Shown here: piece after piece, positions 9,773-18,630 of the stretch
Layout: every line of letters starts with the position of its first letter
Position numbering within the stretch: the stretch's first letter is position 1
From: an uncultured Chitinophagaceae bacterium
GTDB lineage: Bacteria; Bacteroidota; Bacteroidia; Chitinophagales; Chitinophagaceae
Assembly (NCBI GenBank): GCA_903904335.1
Contig: CAIVCF010000226.1
Location: 1-40,872, forward strand
Direction: 5' to 3'
Length of the DNA: 40,872 nt
Notes under the pieces: generated by a model
Database searches by the model: none
The model's input: the letters and a program-made list of their open reading frames with translations, nothing else
What the model was told of the DNA's origin: nothing
Translations under genes and position numbers: made by a program

Positions 9773-9913
9773 AAATCAAAGTTTTATAACCATACAATTC
9801 CAAATGCAATGCCAGAAATGTAAACGACTGTTATAAAAATGTGAATGCGTAAATAATCAATTGAAGAACTTATTGCGAACTGTTTTACTTTTAATCTTTA
9901 TTTACTGATAATT

Positions 9914-10528
9914 ATGACCCCTGAAAGAACAGAAAAATTATTGAAAGTATTAAGTCAGCGCCAATCTAACTTGGCTGTTGTGATGGAGAATGTACAGGAC
10001 CCGCATAATATTTCTGCAGTGATGCGAACCTGCGATGCTGTTGGCATTCAGGATATTTATATTTTGAATACAAAGATTCCAAGGCATAAAAAATTCGGGC
10101 CGAGAAGCAGCAGCAGTGCGGCAAAATGGTTAACAGTTCATCAGTTTGAAGATGCAACAAGCTGCTTTGAAGAATTACGTAAATATTATCAAAGAATATT
10201 GACAACACATTTATCAACCGGCGCGGTTAGTCTCTACGAAATTAATTTTACTGAAAGTGTTGCACTGGTTTTCGGTAATGAACATTCGGGTGTAAGCGAT
10301 GAAGTAAGAGCTTTGGCTGACGGCAATTTCATCATTCCCCAAATGGGAATTATTCAGAGTTTGAATATTTCTGTGGCATGTGCTGTAAGTATTTATGAAG
10401 CGCATCGTCAAAAGAAACAGGCAGGTCATTATCAACAAGTATCATTGCCGAAAGACAGAATGAATGAACTGATGACGGAATGGGGTTTTGCAGATGATGA
10501 AGTATCAGATACCAATTTAAACGAATGA
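9914..10528 (+). CDS. trmH: tRNA (guanosine-2'-O)-methyltransferase, TrmH/SpoU family
   Basis: A 204-residue SPOUT methyltransferase. All three family motifs are present: motif 1 with NVQDPHNISAVMRTCDAVG (Arg at residue 38 matches the catalytic arginine), motif 2 with ALVFGNEHSGVSDE (~117-130), and motif 3 with IPQMGIIQSLNISVACAVSI (~141-160), which forms the trefoil knot that binds S-adenosylmethionine. The N-terminus (TPERTEKLLKVLSQRQ) and overall length fit TrmH, which methylates the 2'-OH of G18 in tRNA, better than the longer rRNA-acting RlmB. The stop overlaps the start of the thioredoxin-like gene by 4 bp, so the two are probably cotranscribed. Confidence 0.88.
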   Translation: MTPERTEKLLKVLSQRQSNLAVVMENVQDPHNISAVMRTCDAVGIQDIYILNTKIPRHKKFGPRSSSSAAKWLTVHQFEDATSCFEELRKYYQRILTTHLSTGAVSLYEINFTESVALVFGNEHSGVSDEVRALADGNFIIPQMGIIQSLNISVACAVSIYEAHRQKKQAGHYQQVSLPKDRMNELMTEWGFADDEVSDTNLNE

Positions 10529-11004
10529 AAAAATTATCAGGAATAATTATCTTTTTGTTGATGATGCATGTTTCATTCAGTCAGCAAATCAAAAAAGTGA
10601 AGATCGGTGACGTGCTGAAGATGATTGATACAAGCAGTTCTCCTTTAGTCATCAACTTTTGGGCAAGTTGGTGCAAGCCATGTGTGCATGAGATATCATG
10701 GTTCGAAAAGAATATTATTCCGCTGGAATCAAAAGGAGTGAAGTTGATCCTTGTAAGCCTTGATTTGAAAGAAGATTATCCCAAGGCCATTGCCGCATTT
10801 GCAAAAAAAGAAAATTATCAATCAACCATCATTTGGTTGGATGAAACAAATCCGGATATGTTTTGTCCGAAGATCGATAGATCATGGGATGGTGCGATTC
10901 CTGTAACCTTAATGGTGAATAATAAAAAGAAGTATAAACAATTCTTTGCGCAGCAATTACCTGAACCAAGATTGAAATCAGAACTGCAGAAATTGATAGA
11001 GTGA
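10525..11004 (+). CDS. TlpA-like thioredoxin-fold protein, exported
   Basis: A 159-residue protein with an N-terminal signal peptide (MKKLSGIIIFLLMMHVSFSQ) followed by a thioredoxin fold. The redox motif is WASWCKPC, with cysteines at 50 and 53, in the context VINFWASWCKPCVHEISWFE typical of TlpA/ResA proteins. A cis-Pro region (DGAIPVTLMVNNKKK) follows at ~126. It probably acts as a periplasmic thiol-disulfide reductase; the partner is unknown. It overlaps trmH by 4 bp and ends 2 bp before the stop of the convergent BrkB-family gene. Confidence 0.85.
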   Translation: MKKLSGIIIFLLMMHVSFSQQIKKVKIGDVLKMIDTSSSPLVINFWASWCKPCVHEISWFEKNIIPLESKGVKLILVSLDLKEDYPKAIAAFAKKENYQSTIIWLDETNPDMFCPKIDRSWDGAIPVTLMVNNKKKYKQFFAQQLPEPRLKSELQKLIE

Positions 11005-11006
11005 TA

Positions 11007-11957
11007 TTATTTTTCTTTTTCTTCCAATTCCCTTTTCTCAACTTCAGCCTGCAAATAAGTGATGCTGACATTCAATTCAAAACCGATCAATAAGATCAAT
11101 GAGTTGAAATACATGATGAGCATGATGATCAAGACTGTTCCGATGGATCCGTAAATTTTATTATAACTGGCAAAATGATTTACCCAATAAGAGAATCCTA
11201 AAGTGGTGAGTAAGGTTAATGCTGTTGCCAATATAGAACCCGGAGAAAAAATATCCCATCTCTTTTTTACAGATGGTGCGAATTTGTAAATGAAAGCAAT
11301 CCCGAAAAAAAGGACACTGATAATAATGGTCCATCGTACTACATTCCACCAGGGAATCAGTGTTGCTCTTTGGTAATGAAATATACCTTTTAAGATGCCT
11401 GCTAATTCTTGCTGTCCAATCAACACCAATGCAGACGCCAATACCAGCACAATTAAAATGGCAGTTAAACGAAGTGCTCTCCAACGTTGGTGCAGAAAAA
11501 AATTTTTCTTTTCTGAGATCGATTTATCAAATGCACGGATGATACCGATCATGGCATTGGATGCATAGAACATCAATAAAATAAAACCGAATGAAAAAAC
11601 ACCCATGTGTTTTTTAAACAATTCAGTAATTAAATTCTGTATGAGTGTGTAAGTGGTTGAATTAGGTGTTAAGTCTTTCAGCAACCCTAATATTTGCGCT
11701 TTTACATTCAACGATTCCGGCAATAAAGGAATGATGGAAAATAAAAACAACAATGCTGCCGGCAATGCCTGAATCAAGTTAAATGAAATGGCAGCAGCCC
11801 TTTCGTTCAGGCCGATCTTATTGATCTGCTGGAAGAAAAACCGTACAACATCATATAACGGCAATCCTTTGAATCCGGGAATGATTATTTTTTTGCTTTC
11901 ATAAATGATAAAAGCAATAGGTGGTGATTTGTATATGATGCGCTCGAATTTTGTCAC
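11007..11957 (-). CDS. YihY/BrkB family inner-membrane protein
   Basis: A 316-residue polytopic membrane protein of the YihY/virulence factor BrkB family. It shows the family's opening pattern NERAAAISFNLIQALPAALL, the IIRAFDKSI segment after the third hydrophobic stretch, and about six hydrophobic segments, ending with IYGSIGTVLIIMLIMYFNSLILLIGFELN shortly before a charged tail. The true function of this family is unsettled; older RNase BN annotations are known to be wrong. The start codon overlaps the 3' end of mltG by 4 bp, so translation is probably coupled. Confidence 0.88.
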   Translation of the reverse strand: MTKFERIIYKSPPIAFIIYESKKIIIPGFKGLPLYDVVRFFFQQINKIGLNERAAAISFNLIQALPAALLFLFSIIPLLPESLNVKAQILGLLKDLTPNSTTYTLIQNLITELFKKHMGVFSFGFILLMFYASNAMIGIIRAFDKSISEKKNFFLHQRWRALRLTAILIVLVLASALVLIGQQELAGILKGIFHYQRATLIPWWNVVRWTIIISVLFFGIAFIYKFAPSVKKRWDIFSPGSILATALTLLTTLGFSYWVNHFASYNKIYGSIGTVLIIMLIMYFNSLILLIGFELNVSITYLQAEVEKRELEEKEK

Positions 11958-13003
11958 TTTTCTTCCAATTGTTCTTTTTGTTGTTTTTTAGCCATATAAA
12001 TGTCCAATGCTTTTTGATATTCTTTTGCATATTGATTGTGTTCTGCAAAATTGGTACTGAAATGGTGGTAACCGCTGAAGTCACTTTTGGCAACAAAGAA
12101 AAGGTAATCAGTTGTAGGAGCATTCAAAACAATATCAATCGTTTTGGGTGATGGTGTGCAAATAGGTCCCGGCGGCAGCCCTTTATTTCGGTAAGTATTA
12201 TAAGGAGAGGGGTTGGTCAGATACTTGTCATAAATACGGGTCAATGTAAAATCCTTCATCGCAAACTTAATGGTTGGACAAGCCTGCAATGCCATTTTCT
12301 TGTTTAGTCGATTGATATAAACGCTGGCGATCTTATACCTGTCATCATCTTTATTCGTTTCTTCTTCCACGATCGATGCAAGAATATATGCATCAACAGG
12401 AGTGAAGCCCATCTCATTTGCTTTTTTTATTCTGTCATTCTTACTCCAGTAACTAACATTGGCATCAAACAGTTTATTGAAGATTTTTCTTAATGGTGTA
12501 TTCCAGTAAAAAGTATAGGTATCCGGAATGATCATTGTAAATACATTATCGGGATTTACATTGTACTGTTTTACTGAATCAGGTGAGTTTAAAAAATTCA
12601 TCACTGTTACAGAATCGTTGGCAAAACTTTTACTGATCAGTTTGGCAAGGTCTTCTTTCAATCTCAGTTTATTGATCACCAAATTGATTTGTGCCTGATG
12701 ATTGTTCTTCAGCATCCTTGCAATATTGAGCATGCTTTCGCCTTTCTTTACTTCATACTTGCCTGCTTTTAATTTATCCCACACATGCAGTTGAGAAGCT
12801 ACTAAAGAAAAAAGTGTTGTGTTTCTTACGATATATTTTTGATCAAGCACTTCCAACACAGATGCTTTATCTGTCTTGCCTTCTTCAATCACAAAATATT
12901 TGTTCTTTTCTTCAAATGCAGTGCCCGAAGAAAAAACCATCCATGCAGAAAAGGCACCAACTGCAAGGATAATAAAAATGATGAATGTAAAAAATCGCTT
13001 CAT
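11954..13003 (-). CDS. mltG: Endolytic murein transglycosylase MltG
   Basis: A 349-residue YceG/MltG protein. One N-terminal membrane helix (FFTFIIFIILAVGAFSAWMV) is followed by a LysM-like segment (~80-100) and the catalytic domain. The catalytic motif is ASIVEEET, where Glu213 aligns with the E. coli catalytic glutamate, followed by YKIASVYINRL. The next motif, normally L-Q-x-D-P-T, reads LQACPT here, with Cys replacing Asp. The C-terminal half keeps SPYNTYRNKGLPPGPI and YLFFVAKSDFSGYHHFS. Known role: it cleaves nascent glycan strands to end peptidoglycan polymerisation. The gene is separated from secG by a terminator and is cotranscribed with the BrkB-family gene downstream. Confidence 0.92.
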   Translation of the reverse strand: MKRFFTFIIFIILAVGAFSAWMVFSSGTAFEEKNKYFVIEEGKTDKASVLEVLDQKYIVRNTTLFSLVASQLHVWDKLKAGKYEVKKGESMLNIARMLKNNHQAQINLVINKLRLKEDLAKLISKSFANDSVTVMNFLNSPDSVKQYNVNPDNVFTMIIPDTYTFYWNTPLRKIFNKLFDANVSYWSKNDRIKKANEMGFTPVDAYILASIVEEETNKDDDRYKIASVYINRLNKKMALQACPTIKFAMKDFTLTRIYDKYLTNPSPYNTYRNKGLPPGPICTPSPKTIDIVLNAPTTDYLFFVAKSDFSGYHHFSTNFAEHNQYAKEYQKALDIYMAKKQQKEQLEEK

Positions 13004-13025
13004 AAAACTTCAAGTTAAAATAAAA

Positions 13026-13054
13026 AACCCTGTCTGCAAATTACAGACAGGGTT
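13026..13054 (-). terminator. Rho-independent terminator after secG
   Basis: An 11-bp stem (AACCCTGTCTG, 13026-13036, complement at 13044-13054) with a 7-nt loop. Read on the minus strand it is followed by a run of T, so it ends the transcript that carries secG before mltG begins. Confidence 0.85.
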
Positions 13055-13072
13055 CGTTATGCATCAATGAAA

Positions 13073-13417
13073 TTATTTTCCTTTTTGTTGTGTTGCAGGA
13101 ACCGTATTAGCCGGAGTGCTTTGAACCGGTGCAGGTGCCGTATTGCTTGTATTTACTTTTTGTAAAATAGAAGTATCAGGGCCTTTGGTACTGCCTTTGA
13201 ATATCAAAGTAGAGAATATTGCCAAAACAGCAATAATAGATGCAAACAGCCATGTTCCTTTTTCCAAAACATCGGTTGTTTGTTTAACACCCATGATCTG
13301 GTTGCTGAAACCGCCAACATTGCCGGCTAATCCGCCACCTTTGGGGTTTTGCACTAATACAATAAAACCTAAAGCTACACAGGCAATCACGATCAATATC
13401 ACAAATAAGATAGTCAT
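13073..13417 (-). CDS. secG: Preprotein translocase subunit SecG
   Basis: A 114-residue protein with two membrane helices (residues ~2-22 and ~53-71) joined by the hallmark loop QNPKGGGLAGNVGGFSNQIMG, then TTDVLEKGTW. SecG assists the SecYEG translocon at the inner membrane. The C-terminal tail is long and Pro/Ala/Thr/Gln-rich (from ~80), which is common in Bacteroidota. Its start lies 1 bp from the stop of the TPR-like gene, so the two are cotranscribed. Confidence 0.93.
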   Translation of the reverse strand: MTILFVILIVIACVALGFIVLVQNPKGGGLAGNVGGFSNQIMGVKQTTDVLEKGTWLFASIIAVLAIFSTLIFKGSTKGPDTSILQKVNTSNTAPAPVQSTPANTVPATQQKGK

Positions 13418-13418
13418 A

Positions 13419-14486
13419 CTACATTCCTTTTAATTGTTGAATTTTGGCGGCAAAGTAAGAGGATTTTTCAGGATCTAAAAAACTTAATTTAATATAGAGC
13501 TGAACAGCCTTGTCAATCTTGCCTTGTTTCACAAAGACCTCTGCCATGGTTTCGGTGGCAATTTCTTTTGCTTCGTTTGATGTTTGTGCAATACCCTGTA
13601 TGGCTTTTTCCAATTCAGGATCGGTTCCCAGATCCTGTGGATTAGGATTAACAGTTTTCATCTTCTTTAACCAATCAGTAAACTTCAATAACTGTTTGGT
13701 GAGCTTATCCTGCGGTTGCTGTGTTAAATCAACCTTGATTCCCTGCGATGCAAAATAATCAATGGTGTAATAAGGTTCCATTTCAAAATCAAGCTTTGCA
13801 TTTTCTTCCACAGGTTTCTTAAAATCGGAAACCTGATGAGAAAGAAGTGATGCATATTTTTCCATTTGATTTTCTGCGGGATCAAAAATATTCTTTTCAA
13901 AATTCCCGGGAAATGTGGGAGGAAGTGGTTCTGTTGGCTGAACAGATTTTGTAAAAGTTGATGTTTCAAGATCAATGGATCTCGGAACAGCTTCAGTTCT
14001 GGCTTCTGGAACAGGTGCTGTGATCTTTTCTTCTTTTCTTTCTTCAATATTGTGCAGCATCTCCTTTACAGATTCTACAGTTGGCATTTCCTGAATATGA
14101 GGAATAAAAGCTTGATACTGATTATCGGGCTCTATGGTATCGGGAACGATAAAAGACTTTATTTCTTCCTCAACGACCGCAGGTTCATTGGCTTGAGTTG
14201 TTGTTTGATGCTGCGGATCAGAATCAGCAATTTTTAAATTCTTTGTTTCTCCGTTCATCAATTGATATTGCAGCCAGTTTGGATTGACAAAGAATACCGC
14301 TGTTTTTTGTAATTGTGACAGTGCTTGTGAACTGTTATCCTGCTTTAATTTTGCCGCAAGTGCCAATTGTGCTGCAGCGAAGTAGGGATATTGGGTTACC
14401 AAATGCGACAATTCATCAACACTTATTTCAGTAAGGTTGCTTTTTTGTGTTAAATGAAAGAGTGTTTTTTCTAATGCCGCATTCAT
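13419..14486 (-). CDS. TPR-like cytoplasmic protein of unknown function
   Basis: A 355-residue soluble protein without signal peptide. The N-terminus (ALEKTLFHLTQKSNLTEIS; ELSHLVTQYPYFAAAQLALA) and the C-terminus (TMAEVFVKQGKIDKAVQLYI, then LSFLDPEKSSYFAAKIQQLK) look like helical TPR hairpins. The middle (~90-235) is low-complexity, acidic and Pro/Glu/Thr-rich. I recognise it as a protein often found next to secG and lptE in Bacteroidota, with no assigned function. A scaffold role in the envelope gene neighbourhood is only inferred. Confidence 0.75.
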   Translation of the reverse strand: MNAALEKTLFHLTQKSNLTEISVDELSHLVTQYPYFAAAQLALAAKLKQDNSSQALSQLQKTAVFFVNPNWLQYQLMNGETKNLKIADSDPQHQTTTQANEPAVVEEEIKSFIVPDTIEPDNQYQAFIPHIQEMPTVESVKEMLHNIEERKEEKITAPVPEARTEAVPRSIDLETSTFTKSVQPTEPLPPTFPGNFEKNIFDPAENQMEKYASLLSHQVSDFKKPVEENAKLDFEMEPYYTIDYFASQGIKVDLTQQPQDKLTKQLLKFTDWLKKMKTVNPNPQDLGTDPELEKAIQGIAQTSNEAKEIATETMAEVFVKQGKIDKAVQLYIKLSFLDPEKSSYFAAKIQQLKGM

Positions 14487-14557
14487 GTGGTGAAAATACT
14501 ATTTCTTAAAATAAAATATCGTTCTAAAACTCAGAATTCAATAATAATCTTTATGCT

Positions 14558-15070
14558 TTACCAGTTTGAAAAGATATGATTAAAAATATCATCAGTCAAA
14601 GTTCTTACTATTTCATCCACCAATTGCGCTTCTGCCTGCTGTAAGGAAAGGTTTGCAGAAAAATCATAATTGCGGCTTACATCAAAATCATCCGTTTTAT
14701 CAGTAACCGTATTTTTTGATGTAACATGAACAGCAACGGTTAAACGGTTCGTTGTTGCCTGTGTTGAACTGATGCCTGATGTTGTTACAGAATAGTCAGA
14801 AATATATCCGCTGATCTGAATATTGGCATCATCATTATTGGTACGTGTTAATTTTGTCTGACTGGCAATTTTTAACTGGAGTTTGTCAGTGAGTTTGGGA
14901 GATAATTGCGGATTAATGATCCTCGCTTTGTTTTCAAAGAAATTTATTTTGACCGTTTTTAGTTTAGAATAATCAATAGATACATCTTTGAATGAGTAAA
15001 TACCACAGCTTTGCAGTAAAAAGATGAAACTGATCAGTGAAAATGCAAAAAATATTTTTCGCATTTTCAT
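14558..15070 (-). CDS. lptE: LptE family lipoprotein (LPS transport)
   Basis: About 170 residues. The ATG at 15070 (or 15064) gives a lipoprotein signal peptide, MKMRKIFFAFSLISFIFLLQSC, with the lipobox LQSC; an upstream in-frame ATG at 15103 would add an unneeded polar extension. After the lipidated Cys comes GIYSFKDVSIDYSKLKTVKI, the start typical of Bacteroidota LptE. Later features are NPQLSPKLTDKLQLKI and the C-terminal segment LVDEIVRTLTDDIFNHIF. LptE plugs the LptD barrel and helps place lipopolysaccharide in the outer leaflet. It is 60 bp downstream of the sigma-54 activator on the same strand. Confidence 0.88.
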   Translation of the reverse strand: MKMRKIFFAFSLISFIFLLQSCGIYSFKDVSIDYSKLKTVKINFFENKARIINPQLSPKLTDKLQLKIASQTKLTRTNNDDANIQISGYISDYSVTTSGISSTQATTNRLTVAVHVTSKNTVTDKTDDFDVSRNYDFSANLSLQQAEAQLVDEIVRTLTDDIFNHIFSNW

Positions 15071-15130
15071 TGTTGAAACGGATGAACTTTTTAAATGCAT
15101 CATTTGATAATGTCTTTGTGATTCGGTTGA

Positions 15131-16393
15131 TTATTCTTCAATATCATATTCTTTCAATTTCCTGTACAAGGTTCTTTCACTGATGCCCAGATCCGCTGAT
15201 GCATCTTTTCTTTTTCCTTTATGTTTTTTCAATGCTTTAATGATCAGTTCTTTTTCTTTGTCCATGATATTGAGTGATTCCTCGATCTCTTCATGCCGCT
15301 GAATATCATCATTGCTCAATAGAACGGGTTGATTATTTGCTGAAACGGGTTGGATCAATGCAGGTTGATTCACATTCTGCTGAATTAAATGATGTTGTTC
15401 ATTTCCGTTCACGGTAAAATCATTGATCAGCGATTCTTTGGTGAAATTGGCTGCAGTTCCTGCCAGTGAAGGGTTTTGTAAGATCTCCAGAAACATTTTC
15501 TTTAATTCTGTCACATCTTTTTTCATGTCAAAGAAAAGCTTGTACAATATCTCTCTTTCGTTGGCAAACTCACCGTGCGGTTGTCCTGCTAATACAGGCA
15601 TTCTGTTCAGATTTTTTTCCGGCAGAAATTTTCTCAAATCATTTGCACTCAGCAAGGGTTGGTTTGACAAAACAGAAATCTGTTCTGCAAGATTCTTCAA
15701 CTCTCTCACATTTCCCGGAAAAGGATAGTTAATTAACAGGTTTCTGGCTTCATCATCCAACTGAACGGGCGTTGTTTTATAACGTTCCGAAAAATCAACC
15801 ACGAATTTTCTGAATAATAAAATGATATCTTCTTTGCGGTCTCTTAATGAAGGCACACGAATAGGAACTGTACTTAATCTGTAATAAAGATCCTGACGAA
15901 ATTTTCCCTTCTCTGTAAAATCGATCAGTTCACGATTAGTTGCTGCAATCACACGCACATCGGTCTTCTGCACTTTGGATGAACCCACACGAATAAACTC
16001 TCCGGTTTCCAATACACGCAATAATCTTGCTTGTGTACCCAATGGCATTTCACCGATCTCATCTAAGAAAATGGTTCCGCCACTAACGGTTTCGAAATAA
16101 CCTTTGCGACTGTCAACCGCACCGGTGAAAGATCCTTTTTCGTGACCGAATAATTCTGAATCGATCGTTCCTTCGGGAATAGCGCCGCAATTGACTGCAA
16201 TAAACGGATTATGTTTTCTGGAAGATAATGCGTGAATGATCAATGAAAATGCTTCTTTACCCACACCGCTTTCACCAACGATCAATACAGTAAGGTCTGT
16301 TGCAGCAACCTGTGCAGCGGTATTGAGTGCGTGATTCAATGCCGGAGCATTGCCGATAATTCCAAACCTGTTTTTAATACTTTGTAGATCCAC
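15131..16393 (-). CDS. Sigma-54-dependent AAA+ transcriptional activator with Fis-type HTH
   Basis: A 420-residue enhancer-binding protein that begins directly with the AAA+ domain, with no N-terminal receiver or PAS domain. Walker A is GESGVGKE (40-47). The sigma-54 contact loop reads GSFTGA (87-92), a one-residue variant of GAFTGA. Walker B is GGTIFLDE (106-112), followed by RLLRVLETGEFIRVGSSKVQ and VRVIAATNREL. A linker (~255-375) separates this from a Fis-type helix-turn-helix at the C-terminus (KDASADLGISERTLYRKLKE). The lack of a sensory domain suggests control by abundance or by an unseen partner. It lies between hepT and lptE; its targets cannot be read from the window. Confidence 0.92.
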   Translation of the reverse strand: MDLQSIKNRFGIIGNAPALNHALNTAAQVAATDLTVLIVGESGVGKEAFSLIIHALSSRKHNPFIAVNCGAIPEGTIDSELFGHEKGSFTGAVDSRKGYFETVSGGTIFLDEIGEMPLGTQARLLRVLETGEFIRVGSSKVQKTDVRVIAATNRELIDFTEKGKFRQDLYYRLSTVPIRVPSLRDRKEDIILLFRKFVVDFSERYKTTPVQLDDEARNLLINYPFPGNVRELKNLAEQISVLSNQPLLSANDLRKFLPEKNLNRMPVLAGQPHGEFANEREILYKLFFDMKKDVTELKKMFLEILQNPSLAGTAANFTKESLINDFTVNGNEQHHLIQQNVNQPALIQPVSANNQPVLLSNDDIQRHEEIEESLNIMDKEKELIIKALKKHKGKRKDASADLGISERTLYRKLKEYDIEE

Positions 16394-16394
16394 T

Positions 16395-16736
16395 TTATGA
16401 TATTTTTTTTACTGATTCCAATATTTCTCTTTTTAAAACAGGAAGATTTTTGTGTACAATATTCCATATTGTAGCATCTTCAATTAAATCATATTCGTGT
16501 ATCAGGATATGCCTGAGGCTTACAATTTTTGATTTATCTGTTATAAGAAGAATCGGGTTTAATTTGTTTACTTTATACAGTGCTTCACCAATAATCGATA
16601 ACCTTCTCTCAACAGCATCTATAACGGTAAGATTATTTTGATACTCCTTCAACTCTGTAGTTTCTTTTAGATGTAATTCAATAGCTTCTATTGAAAGCAG
16701 TATATCTTCCAGATACTTGATGATATCAGTCTTCAT
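16395..16736 (-). CDS. hepT: HepT-like ribonuclease toxin (HEPN / DUF86 family)
   Basis: 113 residues from the ATG at 16736, which gives the usual family start MKTDIIKYLEDIL; an upstream in-frame start at 16769 lies well inside mntA. The active-site motif R-x4-H-x-Y is intact as RHILIHEY (Arg75, His80, Tyr82). Other family features are AVERRLSIIGEAL and the all-helical composition. In studied HepT-MntA pairs the HEPN protein is an RNase, and the antitoxin MntA transfers AMP units to the motif tyrosine. The reading frame overlaps the end of mntA by 11 bp, the standard antitoxin-first layout. Confidence 0.88.
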   Translation of the reverse strand: MKTDIIKYLEDILLSIEAIELHLKETTELKEYQNNLTVIDAVERRLSIIGEALYKVNKLNPILLITDKSKIVSLRHILIHEYDLIEDATIWNIVHKNLPVLKREILESVKKIS

Positions 16737-17040
16737 AGATCTTGATTTTTTCTTGCTCAACTCTTTCAATGAAATATTTGTTTTTCATTTTTTCTTCAGC
16801 AACAAGATCAACTTTTCTTCCTGTTATTTCTTCCAGTTTTAATAGCAGATCAAAATAATCAAATCCTGAAACAGGGAATCCTTTTGCATCTTTTTTAAAC
16901 CTATATAGAAAATCAATATCGCTGTTATCATTAAAATCGTGCGCCCTTGCAGCAGAGCCAAACACATACAGATGCTGCAACTGCATATTATTGCATGTTG
17001 CTATAATTGTTTCTAAATTATTTTTTATTTCATTGATCAT
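16726..17040 (-). CDS. mntA: MntA-like nucleotidyltransferase antitoxin
   Basis: 104 residues from the ATG at 17040. The open frame extends upstream into miaB, but the clear AGGAGG nine bases before 17040 and the family's usual length decide the start. It has the minimal nucleotidyltransferase (MNT) fold: GSAARAHDFNDNSDIDF holds Gly28-Ser29 and the metal-binding Asp41 and Asp43, and KVDLV supplies the third carboxylate, Asp78. The spacing between GS and DxD is 11 residues, one more than the usual ten. The family AMPylates and so neutralises HepT. It starts 26 bp after the miaB stop. Confidence 0.87.
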   Translation of the reverse strand: MINEIKNNLETIIATCNNMQLQHLYVFGSAARAHDFNDNSDIDFLYRFKKDAKGFPVSGFDYFDLLLKLEEITGRKVDLVAEEKMKNKYFIERVEQEKIKIYED

Positions 17041-17049
17041 TGATAATTT

Positions 17050-17055
17050 CCTCCT
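17050..17055 (-). promoter_or_regulatory. Strong Shine-Dalgarno before mntA
   Basis: On the minus strand AGGAGG lies nine bases before the ATG at 17040. Canonical Shine-Dalgarno sites are uncommon in Bacteroidota and I see none as strong before the neighbouring genes. It fixes the mntA start and hints that the pair came from elsewhere. Confidence 0.65.
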
Positions 17056-17066
17056 GTTATGCTTAT

Positions 17067-18536
17067 TTATTTTTTGCTTATTAAAATGTCTGCAATCCCT
17101 TTCAGGGGGTTGGGGGTTACAATTTTCCCCAATAATGTTCCCTGTGTACATTCATTCACTTTTACCATTGCATACTCACCTGCTTTGAAAGCATAATTTT
17201 CTTTCGGAAAGATGAGCACTTTGTTTTGTGATGTTCTTCCTTTCCAATCCGCACTGTTTTTCTTGCTTTCGCCTTCGATCAAAACTTTATACACTTTACC
17301 GATGTCTTTCAAATTACTTTCTTTGGAAAGACGATTCTGCACTTCAATTATTTCAGCCAGCCTTCTTCTTTTTGTTTCTTCCGGAATATCATCATCATAT
17401 CTTTTTTCTGCTAATGTTCCCGGCCTTTCGCTGTAGAAGAACATATAACTGTAATCATATTTACTGTATTCCATCACACTGATGGTTTCCTGATGATCAT
17501 CTTCTGTTTCGGTACAAAAGCCTGTAATAATATCTGCCGAAATACTGCAATCGGGCATGATCTCTTTAATGCGATCCACTTTTGCCAGATACCATTCTCT
17601 GCTGTAAGTCCTGTTCATCAATTGTAAAATCCTTGAACTGCCGCTTTGCACAGGAAGATGAATGTATTTGCAGATATTTTCATGTTTTGCCATGGTGTAC
17701 AAAACTTCATCTGTAATATCTTTCGGATGAGAAGTGCTGAAACGAACTCTAAGATGAGGCGACACCAATGCAACTTTTTCTAACAACATGGCGAATGTTA
17801 CGGTTTCATTTTTTGTTTCATCGATCCAATGATAACTGTCAACATTCTGTCCGAGTAATGTTACTTCTCTGAAACCACGGCTGAACAGATCATTTGCTTC
17901 TGCAATGATGGAATAAGCATCACGGCTTCTTTCTCTTCCTCTTGTAAAAGGAACCACACAAAAGCTGCACATATTATTGCAGCCGCGCATGATGGAAATA
18001 AATGCACAAATACCGTTGCTGTCTAAACGAACAGGAGAGATGTCGGCATAAGTTTCATCCCTGCTTAATAAAACGTTTACTGATTTTTGTCCGCCTTCCG
18101 CTTCTTCAATTAATGCAGGTAAACTTCTGTAAGCATCGGGCCCCACAACTATATCCACCAATTTCTCTTCCTCTAATAATTTATTTTTTAAACGTTCAGC
18201 CATGCAACCCAAAATGCCGATGAGCATTCCCGGTTTTTTTTGTTTTGTTTTTCTGAATTCAGTCAATCTTTTTCTCACTGTCTGTTCTGCTTTTTCGCGA
18301 ATAGAACAGGTATTCAATAAAACCAGATCAGCTTCCTCAAAATTTTTGGTGGCACCAAAACCTTCCGTATTTAAAATGCTGGCAACGATTTCGCTGTCGC
18401 TGAAATTCATGGCGCAGCCATAACTCTCAATATAAAATCTTTTTTTATACTGATTGGGGTCAGCAGTAAATGGTGCAAAAGCTTCGCCCTGCTTGGTTTC
18501 ATCATGTATGGTATGCTGCAGTTCCAGTATTTCCAT
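17067..18536 (-). CDS. miaB: tRNA-2-methylthio-N6-dimethylallyladenosine synthase MiaB
   Basis: About 489 residues from the ATG at 18536 ([20 protein letters not shown]); the open frame continues 18 codons further upstream without family resemblance. The N-terminal methylthiotransferase domain has cysteines 41 (ESYGCAMN), 77 ([11 protein letters not shown]) and 111 (GCMAERL) for the auxiliary cluster. The radical SAM motif is CNNMCSFC (Cys186, 190, 193), followed by [11 protein letters not shown] and [14 protein letters not shown]-terminal TRAM domain (~415-475) contains [10 protein letters not shown] and [11 protein letters not shown]. It adds the methylthio group to i6A37 in tRNA. It is the first gene of the minus-strand series that runs down to secG. 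Confidence 0.95.
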   Translation of the reverse strand: MEILELQHTIHDETKQGEAFAPFTADPNQYKKRFYIESYGCAMNFSDSEIVASILNTEGFGATKNFEEADLVLLNTCSIREKAEQTVRKRLTEFRKTKQKKPGMLIGILGCMAERLKNKLLEEEKLVDIVVGPDAYRSLPALIEEAEGGQKSVNVLLSRDETYADISPVRLDSNGICAFISIMRGCNNMCSFCVVPFTRGRERSRDAYSIIAEANDLFSRGFREVTLLGQNVDSYHWIDETKNETVTFAMLLEKVALVSPHLRVRFSTSHPKDITDEVLYTMAKHENICKYIHLPVQSGSSRILQLMNRTYSREWYLAKVDRIKEIMPDCSISADIITGFCTETEDDHQETISVMEYSKYDYSYMFFYSERPGTLAEKRYDDDIPEETKRRRLAEIIEVQNRLSKESNLKDIGKVYKVLIEGESKKNSADWKGRTSQNKVLIFPKENYAFKAGEYAMVKVNECTQGTLLGKIVTPNPLKGIADILISKK

Positions 18537-18630
18537 GTATTTGATAAAATTTGGAAAGCGAAAATACATAAAACCTTCTGTATATGCCACTTTGACAGAA
18601 TCTTAACCCTTTATTTTATATTTCAACTCT

